Below are positions 24,301 through 36,876 of a stretch of DNA of 64,000 nucleotides, piece after piece. Under the pieces are notes generated by a model. That model ran no database searches, was not told the DNA's origin, and saw only the letters and a list, made by a program, of their open reading frames with translations. The stretch covers positions 512,501 to 576,500 of the forward strand of contig JAQPZY010001142.1 of the NCBI GenBank assembly GCA_029931535.1. Direction: 5' to 3'. Positions within the stretch are counted from its first letter, which is position 1; every line of letters starts with the position of its first letter. Made by a program: the position numbers and the translations under genes. The stretch is from Margaritifera margaritifera (Eukaryota > Mollusca > Bivalvia > Unionida > Margaritiferidae).

Positions 24301-26010
24301 CAAATAGTCACTTATTTCTGTACATTCATAAGCTAGCTAGGGTAGAAGTAGGGAAGATTGTCATGGACTGATTGATTCACGGGTTAGGGGAGTTAATTTC
24401 AGCCTGACTTATTTTAAAGCAAGCAAGTAGAAAATATGTTAAATTCTTGAATGTTAAAGCGCACACAATGTGTTTCGGATGCAGGTCGAAATGCAGATTG
24501 TATTAAAAGATAGTTCTTAAAAGCCTTTACATGAATAAAAGAGGTGAGTCAGTAATTATTATCAGTAGTAGTAGTAGTAGTATCCTTTTATAGTCTTGAC
24601 TCTTCAAGTATTCAAGTATTTGGCCGAAGTAAAGAATTTATCTAACTGAGATTGAAACCCTCTCAAAGTGATGTCCACTTTTTGGTGATCACGTGGATGT
24701 GGATTACATACAACGCATGACTGAAAGTCATAAATATGTCTAGAGACGTGGATAGCGGTTGCTTGCTTACAATAAACACAGTTACAATAGTTATGATTTT
24801 TTTTCTTCAGAATGATGACGTTTATTCTATGCACATTCGACTAGATTTATTGTTATGTGAAAGTTCATTCTTGTGTTTACTGCGATCTTTAATTCAATAT
24901 CCCTCACACTGAGAAGACGAAGAAAGAAAAACGGAATGGCTGATTAAGCTGATGCGTTCAGAACATGGCAGATTGCATGAACTTCAACAAAGTGACGTGA
25001 ACTGATAACGATGCGTTTCAACCACTGATGTTATTCATTATGACAGTTTCTGTCTGCCTTGGTTATATAATATGATTGAATATCTGTTGCTGGTCCTTTC
25101 TGGCTTAATTATTTATTATGAATGAGATTGTAAATGTTTAATGGATATCTGATATTTCAAGCATGTTAATGAATATTAGACGCATCAATCATCAGGAAAA
25201 TTATTCCTAAAGCACAAGAAATTTCTTATTCCTAATATGACGTTTTATATATAACATACTTATGTACTTACCTACACTAATAGTTAATTTTAAAAAAAAC
25301 AACAATAAGAGAACAATTTCCGCAAATTACCAATTACGAAATTATATCAAATTTGTCCTCAAATCATATTGTCATAATTCAGAAGCGTGATACGTCATCA
25401 GAAGTATACAGTAATGTATGAACAAAGATACAAAAACATTTTTAAAAATGTTTTTAAAGTCTTGTTAGTTGTAGTCTAGCTTAATTGAGAGTAAAATTGA
25501 AAATTGGGTTTAAAATGTGAACAATTTTAGTTTGTATATTTGATATGTAAAGTATAAATACACAAGAAACTACTGTTAATAAGTGTTAATTTCTAATATG
25601 TGTGCGTGATAAACCACTCCTCGTCTTTAAAAGATCTATATTCCAGAGAAACTAATTTCAAAAAGCAAAGGATGCTGTAGAACAGAAAGATAAAAGCTGC
25701 TTTCAATCGTCAGTCTCATTAAAACTTTAATTCTGTGTCTTTTATTTCATTTCCACATGGTTAGTTACATTATTTTCTTTCACATGGAGAAGTATGGCGA
25801 GATCTTAAAAACAAACTCATTGTGAATCACGCGAAATTAAAAATGGACATATTTTTGGGGACAACAATTTACAGCTATAACAATAGAAGTATTACCAAAA
25901 TCGCCACATAGATCCACAAAACCTTAATTTCTCTGGATACGTGTTCTTCTTTCTCAGAAATTCGCTTTGTATTAGATGACCACTTATTCTGCTAAAGGCA
26001 GTACTCATTA
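24301..26010. other. No recognised gene
   Basis: AT-rich sequence; short (AGT)n run near 24565-24581. No supported feature. Confidence 0.45.
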
Positions 26011-26274
26011 TATACACACAGACGGGCTGAAATCCAATAGATTGTACTTATTTGTATACACACAGACGGGCTGAAATCCAATAGATTGTACCTATTTGTA
26101 TACACACAGACGGGCTGAAATCCAATAGATTGTACTTATTTGTATACACACAGACGGGCTGAAATCCAATAGATTGTACTTATTTGTATACACACAGACG
26201 GGCTGAAATCCAATAGATTGTACTTATTTGTATACACACAGACGGGCTGAAATCCAATAGATTGTACTTATTTG
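26011..26274. repeat. 44-bp minisatellite, six copies
   Basis: Six head-to-tail copies (starts 26011, 26055, 26099, 26143, 26187, 26231) of a unit beginning TATACACACAGACGGGCTGA. I see only one base change (TACCTATTTG in the second copy). There are no unique spacers, so it is not a CRISPR array. Confidence 0.97.
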
Positions 26275-26977
26275 TATTGCTTCCTCTTGTCTCCTGTTGC
26301 GTGCATATTTTAGAGAGTACAAGAACCTTCTAAGATTACTCTGTGCAATTTGACCATAATGTAGTATGTTCACCAATTCAAAGGAAGTAAGATCAGTATT
26401 AATTGTCGGTAGAGTAATATCCCCTAATACCTCTTCAGTTGTCTAAAATATTGCTGATTCTTAGCAAAATGTTAGATGGTTAGCAGCAGCAAAACTTTCA
26501 CCAGACTGACTATATTCAAAGTTTTACCGCGGGGAAAGATTATATATGAAATGAACTGAAGTTCGTTTATCCATACTGATTGATACTTTGTGCGTATCAC
26601 ACATCCTAACTGAGACAACAGTAGAGGTGGAGTATATTAATTATATAATTTTTGTAATGCATGCTGACAGCAAAATCCGTTTTCATTTGCACGCATGAGT
26701 GACTACGAATGCTGCACGAAGAATCATATGATGTCTACGGAGTTTGATTGAAGATAAGAAAGGCTAAAAAGGATAATTCAGTCATTGGGATAATGAGTGT
26801 GTAAACATTGAATGGACATATGGAGCGATATCTGCTTAGTCAAGCAATAATGTGGGAAATGTTGTTTAAAAGCAAACGTTACAAACCGTTTGGATTAAAC
26901 CGTACCTTTTAGAATTCGTAACCTACTCATAAAGTAATGCATGTAAATGCACTTCATGTATGATAAACATCTCTCAG
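26275..26977. other. No recognised feature
   Basis: AT-rich sequence without a supported gene. Confidence 0.4.
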
Positions 26978-27070
26978 TTGTCTAGTAGAGTGTCAATCAA
27001 CCAGTCTGTTGTCTAGTAGAGTGTCAATCAACCAGTCTGTTGTCTAGTAGAGTGTCAATCAACCAGTCTG
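26978..27070. repeat. 31-bp tandem repeat, three copies
   Basis: Three identical copies of a unit beginning TTGTCTAGTAGAGTGTCAAT, at 26978, 27009 and 27040. Confidence 0.95.
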
Positions 27071-27345
27071 TTCGCGGTAAATTAACGTCATGAAGTCTAT
27101 CTTTACGCGAAATATAGTCTATCAAAGATATGTGTTCCACTAGAAAATGTGCTTTCCAACGAATTTGTAACAATAGAGAAAAAAGTGGTATTTTCGTATT
27201 ACGGACGGTGATTGCTTATTTAATTTTATTGACTGAAATTATTTCATTCTGAGGTGGAACCCTTTTATCAATTCATGATTTTTGTTCAAAATATGTAACA
27301 ATAACAGTTTTCATGGACCACCACCATCACTGCTACTATGCTATG

Positions 27346-27530
27346 CTATACTATACTATACTATACTATACTATACTATACTATACTATACTATACTATA
27401 CTATACTATACTATACTATACTATACTATACTATACTATACTATACTATACTATACTATACTATACTATACTATACTATACTATACTATACTATACTATA
27501 CTATACTATACTATACTATACTATACTATT
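27346..27530. repeat. (CTATA)n pentanucleotide repeat
   Basis: About 36 near-perfect copies of CTATA. All three forward frames stay open because the repeat carries no stop in that direction, which explains the Tyr/Ile/Leu-rich predicted peptides. Those are not genes. Confidence 0.97.
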
Positions 27531-28080
27531 TATGCTCCCGTAAGTTTTAACGATGATGGTCGTAGCCTTCTCTAGCATTTCTTCAGCAGCTGAGCTGCCC
27601 GTGCAAATTCAGCGGACTCTGCAATCTCTGCGCCCTGTTCAATGGTTGTTATTCGGTGTGGTAGGGACTGTGCGATGTTGTCCGATCTTATTCAACTTTA
27701 TGTCGTCCTTGATGGCATATTTCCTGTACCTGGGTTGCAATCCAGAACAGAGCTTGCTAAACAGGAACCGGGGCAATATGTGGTCAGGAATTTAACAGTC
27801 GTGGCCCAGCCAGCGAAGCCCCGCTGTTTTCACCATTCCGCTAAGTGATATCATTCCAACGAGGCCAAGGACTGCCTTGTGATACACATTTGTACGTCGG
27901 CTAATTTCTGGAGTTTGTGCTTGAAAATCTTTAGTGAATGGTAATTGCAAATAATATCCTGGATGTACAGAATCTTGTAAGGAATTTCCTCCCTCAAAAC
28001 AATTTCTTTCCTTACAGAGTCTCACATTTGTTCTGAAAACGTTGATTCGAATGTACATTATTGAGGACTTTTGCAATGAG
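27531..28080. other. GC-richer island, possible retroelement debris
   Basis: From 27550 to 27840 the composition is visibly richer in G and C than the surroundings. A minus-strand open frame (27792-28076) ends in the peptide GLRWLGHDC, which recalls the C-terminal tail seen in some LINE polymerases. One short similarity is too little to call a relic firmly. Confidence 0.25.
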
Positions 28081-29801
28081 AGTAAGCCATCTGTTAGTAA
28101 TCAATGTGAACTAAAATGTCTTCATATATATTGAATATTGCAAATTGAAATTTGTATCTGTCGCGGTTTGAACAAAAAATAACTGTGTCGTTCGTTACAT
28201 TCCTGCAATAGGTTCTGTATTTTTAAGACGGCCCCGATAATTACAAAGTGTACATGAGCACTAATCAGCACGATTATCTGAGGTGGCTAAACCTATTTCA
28301 AAGTTTTCTGGATTGATAACGTTCTATTGAGTGGTTTGGCGTGCCTTCCTATTATTGGCGAAATATCGAATTGAAATATATTTAAAATAATTATTTCAGT
28401 AATGGCGAGCATTTGATCATTTTATTTATTTATTTTTTCTTTCTAAACTGTTAAACTGATGCAGTGTATCCAGTATGCGGTTCTTGTTACGTTCTTTCAT
28501 GATGAAACACATTTAAACACTTAACGGCAACCGTCCTAAATATACTTTGTCGAGTGCATTCTAGAATGCAGATTTCAAACACGATAAATGCACCAACAAT
28601 AAAAGAGTGAGAAACGTATTTTGTTATAGTTTACTCAGTAGCTATTTTATAGTCTATCACATTGACAAATTTCATAATATTTGTCCGATTTACTTTCTTT
28701 TCCCGTATATTAATTATAAGCAAGTTTACGAGTCACATTCACGCTAACTACCGACTGAGTTTCAAATTAGGGGCTGTGATGTTTCAATTTAACAAACACT
28801 CAACCCACACCCCGCTAAATTAAACTTTGTTTCAAATATAGAAATCTTAATGTTGTGATTACAAGCACTAGCAGACACAGTTGGTGAGTTCAGCTATAAC
28901 AAGGATTTGTAGACATCTGTACCAAAACTGCGTATATATCAAAACAAGGGCCATTTAATGGAGTTTTGATATAAGTATTACTTTTCTAAAGTTATTCACA
29001 ACATTTGACGATGGTGGTATATTCCTTATCGAAACAAAATGGAACGTTTGTTCAAAATGGACGTTTTTTTTTTTTTTTGTTTGTTTTTTTTGGGGGGGGT
29101 CTTGATGGGACCACTAAAGTCTAATTATATGGCATATCTATTGCAATTCTTTTGGAGATATTTTCCAAATAAAAATACAGAAATCTGACAACTATGGTTT
29201 CTAAAAGCATCATAAATCTTCCTCGTCGATGAAAGCTTTTCCTTAAAGCATTGTGTAAAGAAGAATGGGTACCTATCTGATTCCATATCGGCAACGTGAT
29301 GAAGAGGAGTCAAAACTAGCGACGACAACCCTGATCCTGCAATCAATACAAAATCCATATTTTGCGAGAATATCATATCTTTGTCAGCAAAATTTAATTG
29401 TCAAGTCTGCAGATGTAAAAGTGAAAGCCATATCTACTTTTTGCGTAACAATTGTGTCTCCAACATCATATTTCTAACTTATTATTTATCATTGTAATCC
29501 GATTGTTTTAATCTGAAAGATAATGTAATAAGATTGAATGCAGGAAGTTACACCAGAGTATGAAGCATAAAAGCGTAAGTTTAGGGGCAAATTATGAGTA
29601 TCTAATGTTCTTTGTCAAAGTCACAAAATGAAAGAACATTAACTAATATAATAATGTTAATTACAGAAAATATATCTGCAAAAAAAAAGATTAGACTGAC
29701 CAATTAAACGTCGTGAACAGGCATTCTACAAAAGATTTGCCAAAATACCCCAGAGCTTAATTACCGTATATACTCGCGTATAAATGGTTTCTAGATGCAA
29801 A
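28081..29801. other. No recognised gene
   Basis: AT-rich; T and G homopolymers near 29066-29098. Short open frames lack motifs. Confidence 0.4.
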
Positions 29802-29858
29802 CAACATAGAACCTGATCTGCCGTCGCATAATGCGCCCGCAGATCAGGGTCTATGTTG
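29802..29858. repeat. Short palindrome, first of a pair
   Basis: An imperfect 57-bp inverted repeat: CAACATAGAACCTGATCTGC pairs with GCAGATCAGGGTCTATGTTG around a centre GCATAATGCG. It would form a strong hairpin in single strands. Confidence 0.85.
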
Positions 29859-29884
29859 CTTTTGTTCTTCTAATTAGTCCTTAC

Positions 29885-29947
29885 AAACTACATAGACCCA
29901 GATCTGCCGGCGCATTATGCGACGGCAGATCTGGGTCTATGCAGTTT
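29885..29947. repeat. Short palindrome, second of a pair
   Basis: A 63-bp, nearly perfect inverted repeat with arms CATAGACCCAGATCTGCC and its reverse complement around GCGCATTATGCG. It is related to the first palindrome 27 bp upstream, in inverted sense, so the pair looks like two copies of one tiny fold-back unit. Confidence 0.9.
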
Positions 29948-31206
29948 GCAGTTTGTATGAAATTATACATGAGTATAGACGGTAAGTACAATATCAGAGT
30001 CGTTGATACATCTGACAGGAAAATAAATGTTACAAAACTTTTTAAAATAAGATGTTAGCAACTTTGTCACTAATAGTAGTTTCTTTTGATCTTTTAAATG
30101 AGTTAAAAATAAAGTTTCATAGGAAGTGAAATTGTGGCATCTTTAAATCTCGATGGTCTACTACCGAAGTCGATACAAAACTCTTTTGACTGACCAGTGC
30201 ATTAAGTATGATAAAGTTCAACCGCACCATGCAATATTTGTTAAGTCATACAAAATCAGTGCATATCATTTTATGCAATCTGCTTATGTACCTAGAGGAG
30301 ACAACTCTACAAAAACTTATCTGCCATCAAACAGCGCATGAATTATATACAGAAACTGACCGGGCGGTCCATACCACAATATATGGCCCAATGGGTTATA
30401 AAGGATCAGGAAGGAACTAAATTGTATGATATATAACATGATAAAAAAATAATGTAAACTTAGTTTCGATAACCACATATACTCAGGGAAACGTTAGTCT
30501 AGAGAAGTTTCTGGAGAATATAGAAGGCAATATGTGATATTTCTTGATATCGGAAAAAAGGAGAATGACGTGGTGGCCGTTTCCATCAAAACATCCTTAT
30601 ATATTACTAATGTGAATAACTAATATGATAACTGCAAAACGAGCTCTTGTCTTTAAGCAAAGAATTAATACCTAAGATGTAAAAAGAGCACAATTTTACA
30701 GGAAGTCTCTTTAGGCCGAGATAAATCATCAACCAGTTAAATATGACTGAGAGGTTGTATGAAGTAGAAGAACTATTCGACTTAAGATACATCAAAGTCA
30801 TTAAATTTCAGCAATTTTGCCATTTTAAAGTGTTTGCATGAATATGTTGCAACGAAAAACTTGGTAGCGTCGTCTTTCAAACTATCTAATAATTTCGTGT
30901 ACAGAACAACCACTAGAGTATGCGCAGTTCGATAACATGTTGTCAATATTTAACAGTGCTTTACTAAAGTACAGTCAGGCGCAGAAATCTGTTAAAGTAA
31001 GAATAATGCAGCGTTCCATTTCAAGCACCAAACCGCGCCTATGGATGTTGAGAGTGAAAAGTATATACTATAGTATTTTTCATTGTTTTTTTGTTTTTTG
31101 TTTTTTATTTGGTACACTCTAAGAAGTTAAGGGTTTACTTACGTTGTAAACTGTTCTCGGTGAAACCACAGACATATATGGTTGGAAAATGTTTATGCGT
31201 TTTTAG
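29948..31206. other. No recognised gene
   Basis: AT-rich sequence with short unsupported open frames. Confidence 0.4.
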
Positions 31207-31980
31207 TTGCTAAAGCTACCTTGCAGTTACCCATTTCCGAGTAGAAGACTTCATATGCTGACTCCAAATATTATGAAAATGATCATGTTCTCAATACCTG
31301 GCAAAATATGTGAAATGAAAACTCCACCAGCAAGCTCGAAACATCGAATCCATCATTGGAGTCGTGGCACCCCTTGTATACAACAAATCGCCGAGATAAG
31401 ATGGTGTTGTGCCAATCGCGTATCAGAAGCCCATACCTCCTCAAGAGTGAACCTCGACCAGATTGCCCTGCCAATCCACTGACAATGGAACACATTCTTG
31501 TCGAGCGTATCGACTTCCACCCTGTAGGACAGTTTGTCGAGCGTATCGACTTCCACCCTGTAGGACAGTTTGTCGAGCGTATCGACTTCTACCCTGTAGG
31601 ACAGTTTTTCTATGTCAACTCCATGAACACATTTTATGATGCTGTACCACCGGATAAAATATTTGACGTCTTGAGGGAATGCTGATTATATAACAAAATT
31701 GTTACCATCTTTTCTCAAGGCTTTTACATTTTTGCGATTACCTTTTATTTAATATATTTTTAACAGGTTTTAGTATCTTTAGCTTTTAATTTTTATCTTC
31801 AAGTACTTCATGCGTTCGCTTATTTGGAAAGATTTCTTATCATCCTAGAGTTATTTTTGTTCAAGTTTTTATAATTGCATTTTTAGAACTTGATTTTTCT
31901 CGGCACCATATAGCCAGTACTGTGCTGACGTGCAGCTAATCCCTCCTGCTGCTGCTACTACTATGCTTTTCTAGAGTATG
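31207..31980 (+). pseudogene. LINE relic: C-terminal end and 3' tail
   Basis: The open part (31356-31685) has the pattern of the C-terminal end of a LINE ORF2 protein after its RNase H domain: SRIRSPYLLKSEPRPDC, then PLTMEHILVE, then NSMNTFYDAVPPDKIFDVL. In the family this stretch, with a Cys-rich segment followed by LTxEHxLxxC, closes the polymerase. Here the cysteine after the EHILVE box is absent and a 36-bp unit is triplicated in frame. Upstream codons from 31207 look homologous but contain stops. After the stop at 31683, an AT-rich tail runs to a GCTGCTGCTACTAC-like end near 31960, consistent with a LINE 3' UTR. No polymerase core is present, so it is a 5'-truncated dead copy. Confidence 0.65.
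31500..31607 (+). repeat. 36-bp in-frame triplication
   Basis: Three copies (31500, 31536, 31572) of a unit starting GTCGAGCGTATCGACTTC. Being 12 codons long, the expansion keeps the LINE frame open; the repeated peptide begins VERIDF. One copy has TTCTACC for TTCCACC. Confidence 0.95.
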
Positions 31981-33024
31981 ATGTGAATATTAATATTATC
32001 TAGATAGAGTGAAGTTCTGTTGAATCTTTTCTCGTCCATCAACTAATGGCGATCTTTACATTGTCATGTTGTGCTGCGTTATGTTAGGATGACCATTTTC
32101 AATTCGCAAAACGGACAATGTCGAAAACCAAGGTATAAAACATCATTCCACCCAAAGGTAAGTTAGGGAGGTTTGAAAGCCATTTAATTGTTTTGGTATA
32201 AACCTGTTTCATTATAACTATTATATCTGCTTTAGGGGTGGTGAACAAAACACCGGCTGATTAATTTAGTAAATGCATGAACATCATGAAAAAGAAGGAA
32301 ATGAAATAGGCAAATGTTATTGTAAGGGTATGCAAGCATAAAGTTGGTCACGGTATATCCAAATGTTATTAAAAAATCCATAAAAAGAAATTTCCACAAC
32401 AAAATATCCAGAAGTATCGAATACTCTTCAACCTGAGGGACAAGAGATGCCAGCTAATTAAGTGTTTGTTATTTTTTATCCGAGAAAACATTGCTCTGAC
32501 TGGAGAACCCCATGCTTTTGTGAGACGTATACGTGTTGCTTGCTACGGTAACCGAATTCAGCCTAATATGTTACACCATTTTAAGAGGAAAAACACCGCC
32601 TTTGGTAGCAAGTAACAAGTAAAGTGGGCTTCCTCACACATGTGCTGATCTGCCATTTTTTTATGATTTTTATTCTCCTAATAGGCGTCTGTGAATTAGA
32701 AGAAAAAAGTTATCATATTCCTCGGCCCGTCAATCAACTAACAAACATAATGCATCATACGTGGAAAATGAAATAGATCTGACAGTTCTAGAAATGCCAA
32801 GTGATTCACAGCATTTCTCACACATTAGTCTGCGGCTGCCATGCATATTTTGATTTCCTTTCCATGTTAATAGCATGAAGTCCATCTTATAAACCTCATT
32901 TAAACTCCCTAAAACTTATATTGGCGCCTTCTCCAACGTTCATCAATTACTGTGAAAAGCCTCCTGTCATTGCTCGTTTTATCTTGCGCTGTCCAGACAC
33001 AAACGAACATTCCCACAGACTAAT
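31981..33024. other. No recognised gene
   Basis: AT-rich sequence without supported features. Confidence 0.4.
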
Positions 33025-33143
33025 GGACTAATCGACGAAGAAAAGATTGACTGTGGACTAATCGACGAAGAAAAGATTGACTGTGGACTAATCAGCGAAA
33101 AAAGATTGACTGTGGACTAATCGACGAAGAAAAGATTGACTGA
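33025..33143. repeat. 30-bp tandem repeat, four copies
   Basis: Four copies of a unit starting GGACTAATCGACGAAGAAAA; the third is 29 bp and reads ATCAGCGAAAAAAG. Confidence 0.95.
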
Positions 33144-35011
33144 AAGCTCATGCGGGATTTAAACGGTGAACTTCCAATCTATTATTCTTTATAATACAAA
33201 TGAATAGCTAACCGGTCTGAAGTCAGAATATATATGAATTATCACGTAAATACCCGTGGAGTGAAAAGCTGGTCTTACTGTGGTAAAGTATGGCTCACTT
33301 ATGATTAGGCAACTAGTTAGCTTTACTATACAAGATGTACACATTCAAACTGTTATATTTTCTCTAACTTTTATCCCATTTTCGAGAATGTTCGGTCATA
33401 AATCAAGATTTACCTTTTTTCTATCAAGATGTAACGTTTCCAAAAAGACTGCTTTATTAGAAAATGCTATGCTTAATGCATATGCCTGGTTATGCTTTGG
33501 TGATTCGTCCATTACATTTTAATCATACTTACCCGGTTGGAGGCTCCCTGTATATAAAACTTTGAACATAAATGAAGGAGAGAGAAAAAGAACCTAGTAT
33601 CGGGTATTAGAATTCTTTCTTCAACTTATGTAGGGCAGAATAACGTTCATTTGATTCAACAATAATAATCAGAATGTACAGTTTATTCTGAGCTCCAGTG
33701 TGAAAATGTTTATAATCTCGGGTCCCGGTCAAGCAATACCCCAACACCACCACCACCATAAACAATTATAACACAGACTGTATATCAGTTTAATATAAAA
33801 TAAACTCTGCAGAATTAAACTAGTGATCTCGCTCGGTTGATCCTTTCATTTGGTTGTTAACTTTGAACAGCATATTATCAACTTGGTACTTTGTTCACTT
33901 TATTTCGAGTTTTGCCTATCAAAGGGATTTTTAGTGTTCAAGAATATAAGTGAATCGGATTCAAACAGTTAGACCTATAAATAAATCCGAAACTTACGTT
34001 TCTGTATTTTCTTGAAATCCTCGAGGTATTAAATACGCTGCAAGTCCTATTGTTATGTATGTAAATCCGAGTAAGGTATTAATAGTTGTGTTTTAAAAGA
34101 TTTAGATGCAATAACATAGTGTTCATCATATTGTGTTAGACACACCTTGAAAATTAAACAAACTAAATAATTGTATTATTAGATACTCTATTCAAAAATG
34201 TTATACGGAGGAAAAAAATCCAAAGTGTATTATTCTATATAATATTGCCCAATGCTTCATATTGAAGTCATGTCAATCTAAACACACAAAATTTTCAGTT
34301 TCCGCTAAAGTCTATGTTTCCTAAGGTTTTTAACAGATCACATGTATTTATGGATTATTTCATTTGTACTGAAAAATATCCATGTGGACGAATTATTTTG
34401 GAAGTAGCCGGTGAGCTTACAAGTCGGCCGCAAAAAAAGCAATTAGTCATACGAATATTTTAGTACAAATTAAACAACCTTGTTTATTATCAGCTTTAAA
34501 GCAAAGAAAGACTTACAATCGTTCTTTTGTACAATTTTCCTTTATCCCGGAACATGATGTTATTCCTTGAAATATCACTTTTATATATTCACGTGGATGA
34601 ATGTAAAATATTACCTCTCATCATAGATTCTCAAGGAATGAATCCTATTCATGCTTACTTACGAACTAAACTTTGCTACGGCCGTTAAAGCAGTGTGTAA
34701 TTGATTTTCGAGCCTCATTATTCCATGAATCCTCATAAATATTATGTTCAATTCTTATAATTACAAACAGTTATAAAAATAATAATAAATCTCAAGAAAT
34801 AAATAACAGATATATATTTTAACCACTGTTTACAAATATTGGCAAAACACACAAGCAGGGCGCATGAATCTATAGGTAGTTCTTTTCTTTTGTTTTGAAC
34901 TAATAACTTCTACTTTTCTGCGTCACATGATGCGAACTCCATTTTATCAAGACTGCGTAAATTTGTTTTAATTGTTTGATTATGACGTCACATTATAGTG
35001 GTGAAATAATG
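33144..35011. other. No recognised gene
   Basis: AT-rich sequence. The 80-codon open frame at 33280-33522 has no motif. Confidence 0.4.
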
Positions 35012-35302
35012 TTACGTCTCGTTCCCGGTGAAGTATTTTATGGCAGCGAAAATATAAGTCTCCTTTTCGTTTATATGGAGCATGTTCATTTCTGAAAGCA
35101 ATAAGACGTTACGGTTGTTTGAACATACGAGTTGCAGTAACAAATTATCGGCTTTACACCAGCCCTTGATATACATTTTACTTAAGAACAAATCACACTG
35201 TTCCATTTTTTCCTGAAATTTTGTATGTGATTTGAGCTCATGAAAAATCAGCGAACAAATGCGTGTGTTACCGAACTCCTTTGCGAGATACCTTAGCGCC
35301 AT
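35012..35302 (-). CDS. Unassigned small open frame or first exon
   Basis: An ATG-initiated, 96-codon open frame on the minus strand. I do not recognise the family. It is of interest because the composition is balanced and not low-complexity (mixed charged and hydrophobic residues, three cysteines, e.g. MALRYLAKEFGNTRICSLIF), unlike other open frames in this desert. It ends AACGAGACGTAACATT, so the stop codon overlaps a GT that could be a splice donor; it might therefore be a first coding exon. No downstream exon, poly-A signal or paralogue is evident. A chance open frame remains the main alternative. Confidence 0.25.
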   Translation of the reverse strand: MALRYLAKEFGNTRICSLIFHELKSHTKFQEKMEQCDLFLSKMYIKGWCKADNLLLQLVCSNNRNVLLLSEMNMLHINEKETYIFAAIKYFTGNET

Positions 35303-36219
35303 CTACGATCAGCAATTAAACTGATATTTGCAGTGTAGTTTACTTGTCACAGAACTAGAAACTGCCATGATGACTCGATTAATAATCACGACCCATTGCA
35401 CAAATTTATAATTTCAATATTGGAATCACCTTGAAAATTTCAGATGAATTCTTGAAGATCAATATTTTGGTCACTCCGGTCATCATCATTCCCGGGCCTC
35501 GTTGCTTTTTTGTGAACAAAAGTAGTCTTGCGCCATCTGCTTGCTAAGCTACGTGCACATTTTTTTACTACAATGTGGCCTTGTCATGTTTCAATACGGG
35601 AAAATATTTAAAACGTGTAACAATGCAAACATTATCGGAATTGATCTAAAATGTATAATAATATAAATAATACATAGAGCATAAAACATACTTGAAAATA
35701 TATTTTATAACTTTTCCTAGACTTTATAAAGATTTATGGAATAGTTGCAAAGCTAAGTGATATATTTTCCATGCTTTTGAAGTAAGCCAGTACGGAATAT
35801 ATCATCAGTTTACAGTTTTGTTTTTGTGTACAATGTAGTAAGGGTAAAATTATCTACAGGCTTAACAAATCTAAACTACTTTTTCAAACTACTTTTTCAA
35901 ACATAGCTTGCATTATTTCCTTCTTTTAACTGTAATATATGAAGAATTATGTACGGAAATTATTGCATTATTTTGAAAGCTATGTCGAATAAGGCAAATA
36001 CAGTGACAACTGCGAGCTGATTTATAGAGCTCACATTTGAAAACACATTATTTCATAAAGACTGTTTGCAGCGGAACAAAATATAAATGTGAATTACCTA
36101 TGCATATTTGGAGATAATATACAGTTTTTCGTTAATGCATAGTGTCATATATTACTTGCATTGACTGACAAATATCACAGATTTAGTATCAAAGATGAGA
36201 GAACAGACTGTGTCTGATG
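35303..36219. other. No recognised gene
   Basis: AT-rich sequence without supported features. Confidence 0.4.
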
Positions 36220-36850
36220 GAAAATCAAAAGACTAATCACAAATTTAGCATATTTTATAATAGAAAACATCATCCATTTGTGCTCGTTGATCAAGAGGAA
36301 TAAAAAAAATTACTCTACATGATATTAAGTTTGATATTGTTGGTATTGAGAACCATGATAGTCATACTCATCTTGGACTGACTCTCAGTGCTGATACTAT
36401 TTGGAGCAAACAAATTAGTAACATTTTTTTTCTCAAAAAGTAAGAATCAACATTCCAAGGAGCCACCCATGTCAATTAGGTAGGATACCCCTAGAGAAAA
36501 TATAAATATCTTTCATTCGACCAATGTTAGAATATAAAAATATTGTTTGGTGTAACTATACCAAGGAACAATATGACTTACTGTAAAGTATACAAATGTA
36601 CGTTGCAAGAAGGACCCTTGCTAATTTATTAACATACTATCCTCATATAATCAAAATCAACATTTATGCTCAGTACGTAATGTACGACTGAATTATTCCA
36701 CATCTTTCAAAAGCAGTTTCTTCAAATAAGTAATTGATTTCTGGAATGCTTTAGATGATGATACTCTAAAAAACTACTGCTCTCTATTCTTTCAAGAAAC
36801 CATTTCGCAAGAATATTAAACGAAAACCCGAATACCTAATGTATGGCAGC
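36220..36850 (+). pseudogene. LINE reverse transcriptase relic (CR1/Jockey-like)
   Basis: Translation in shifting plus-strand frames gives the conserved pieces expected after the catalytic core of a CR1- or Jockey-type reverse transcriptase. The clearest is ISFIRPMLEYKNIVWCNYTK at about 36505-36565, the Ile-Arg-Pro...Leu-Glu-Tyr...Val-Trp block. Upstream, about 36226-36420, is the region that normally carries the thumb and the following helix; downstream, 36720-36840, is the RNase-H-less C-terminal tail. Several stop codons and frameshifts break it. It ends 26 bp before a solo LTR. The family assignment to CR1/Jockey is from pattern recall, not a search. Confidence 0.7.
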
Positions 36851-36876
36851 ATGTCTGAAAATATAGTACACTACTA

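Noticed and set aside
26011..26274. CRISPR-like array
   Set aside because: The 44-bp units abut directly with no unique spacers, and the sequence is eukaryotic; it is a minisatellite. The same applies to the 31-, 34-, 36- and 40-bp repeats.
27282..27575. Open frames of Tyr/Ile/Leu repeats
   Set aside because: They are direct translations of the (CTATA)n tract, which lacks stops in the forward frames.
27792..28076. LINE C-terminal fragment on the minus strand
   Set aside because: Only one short similarity (GLRWLGH) was noticed, with no supporting upstream block.
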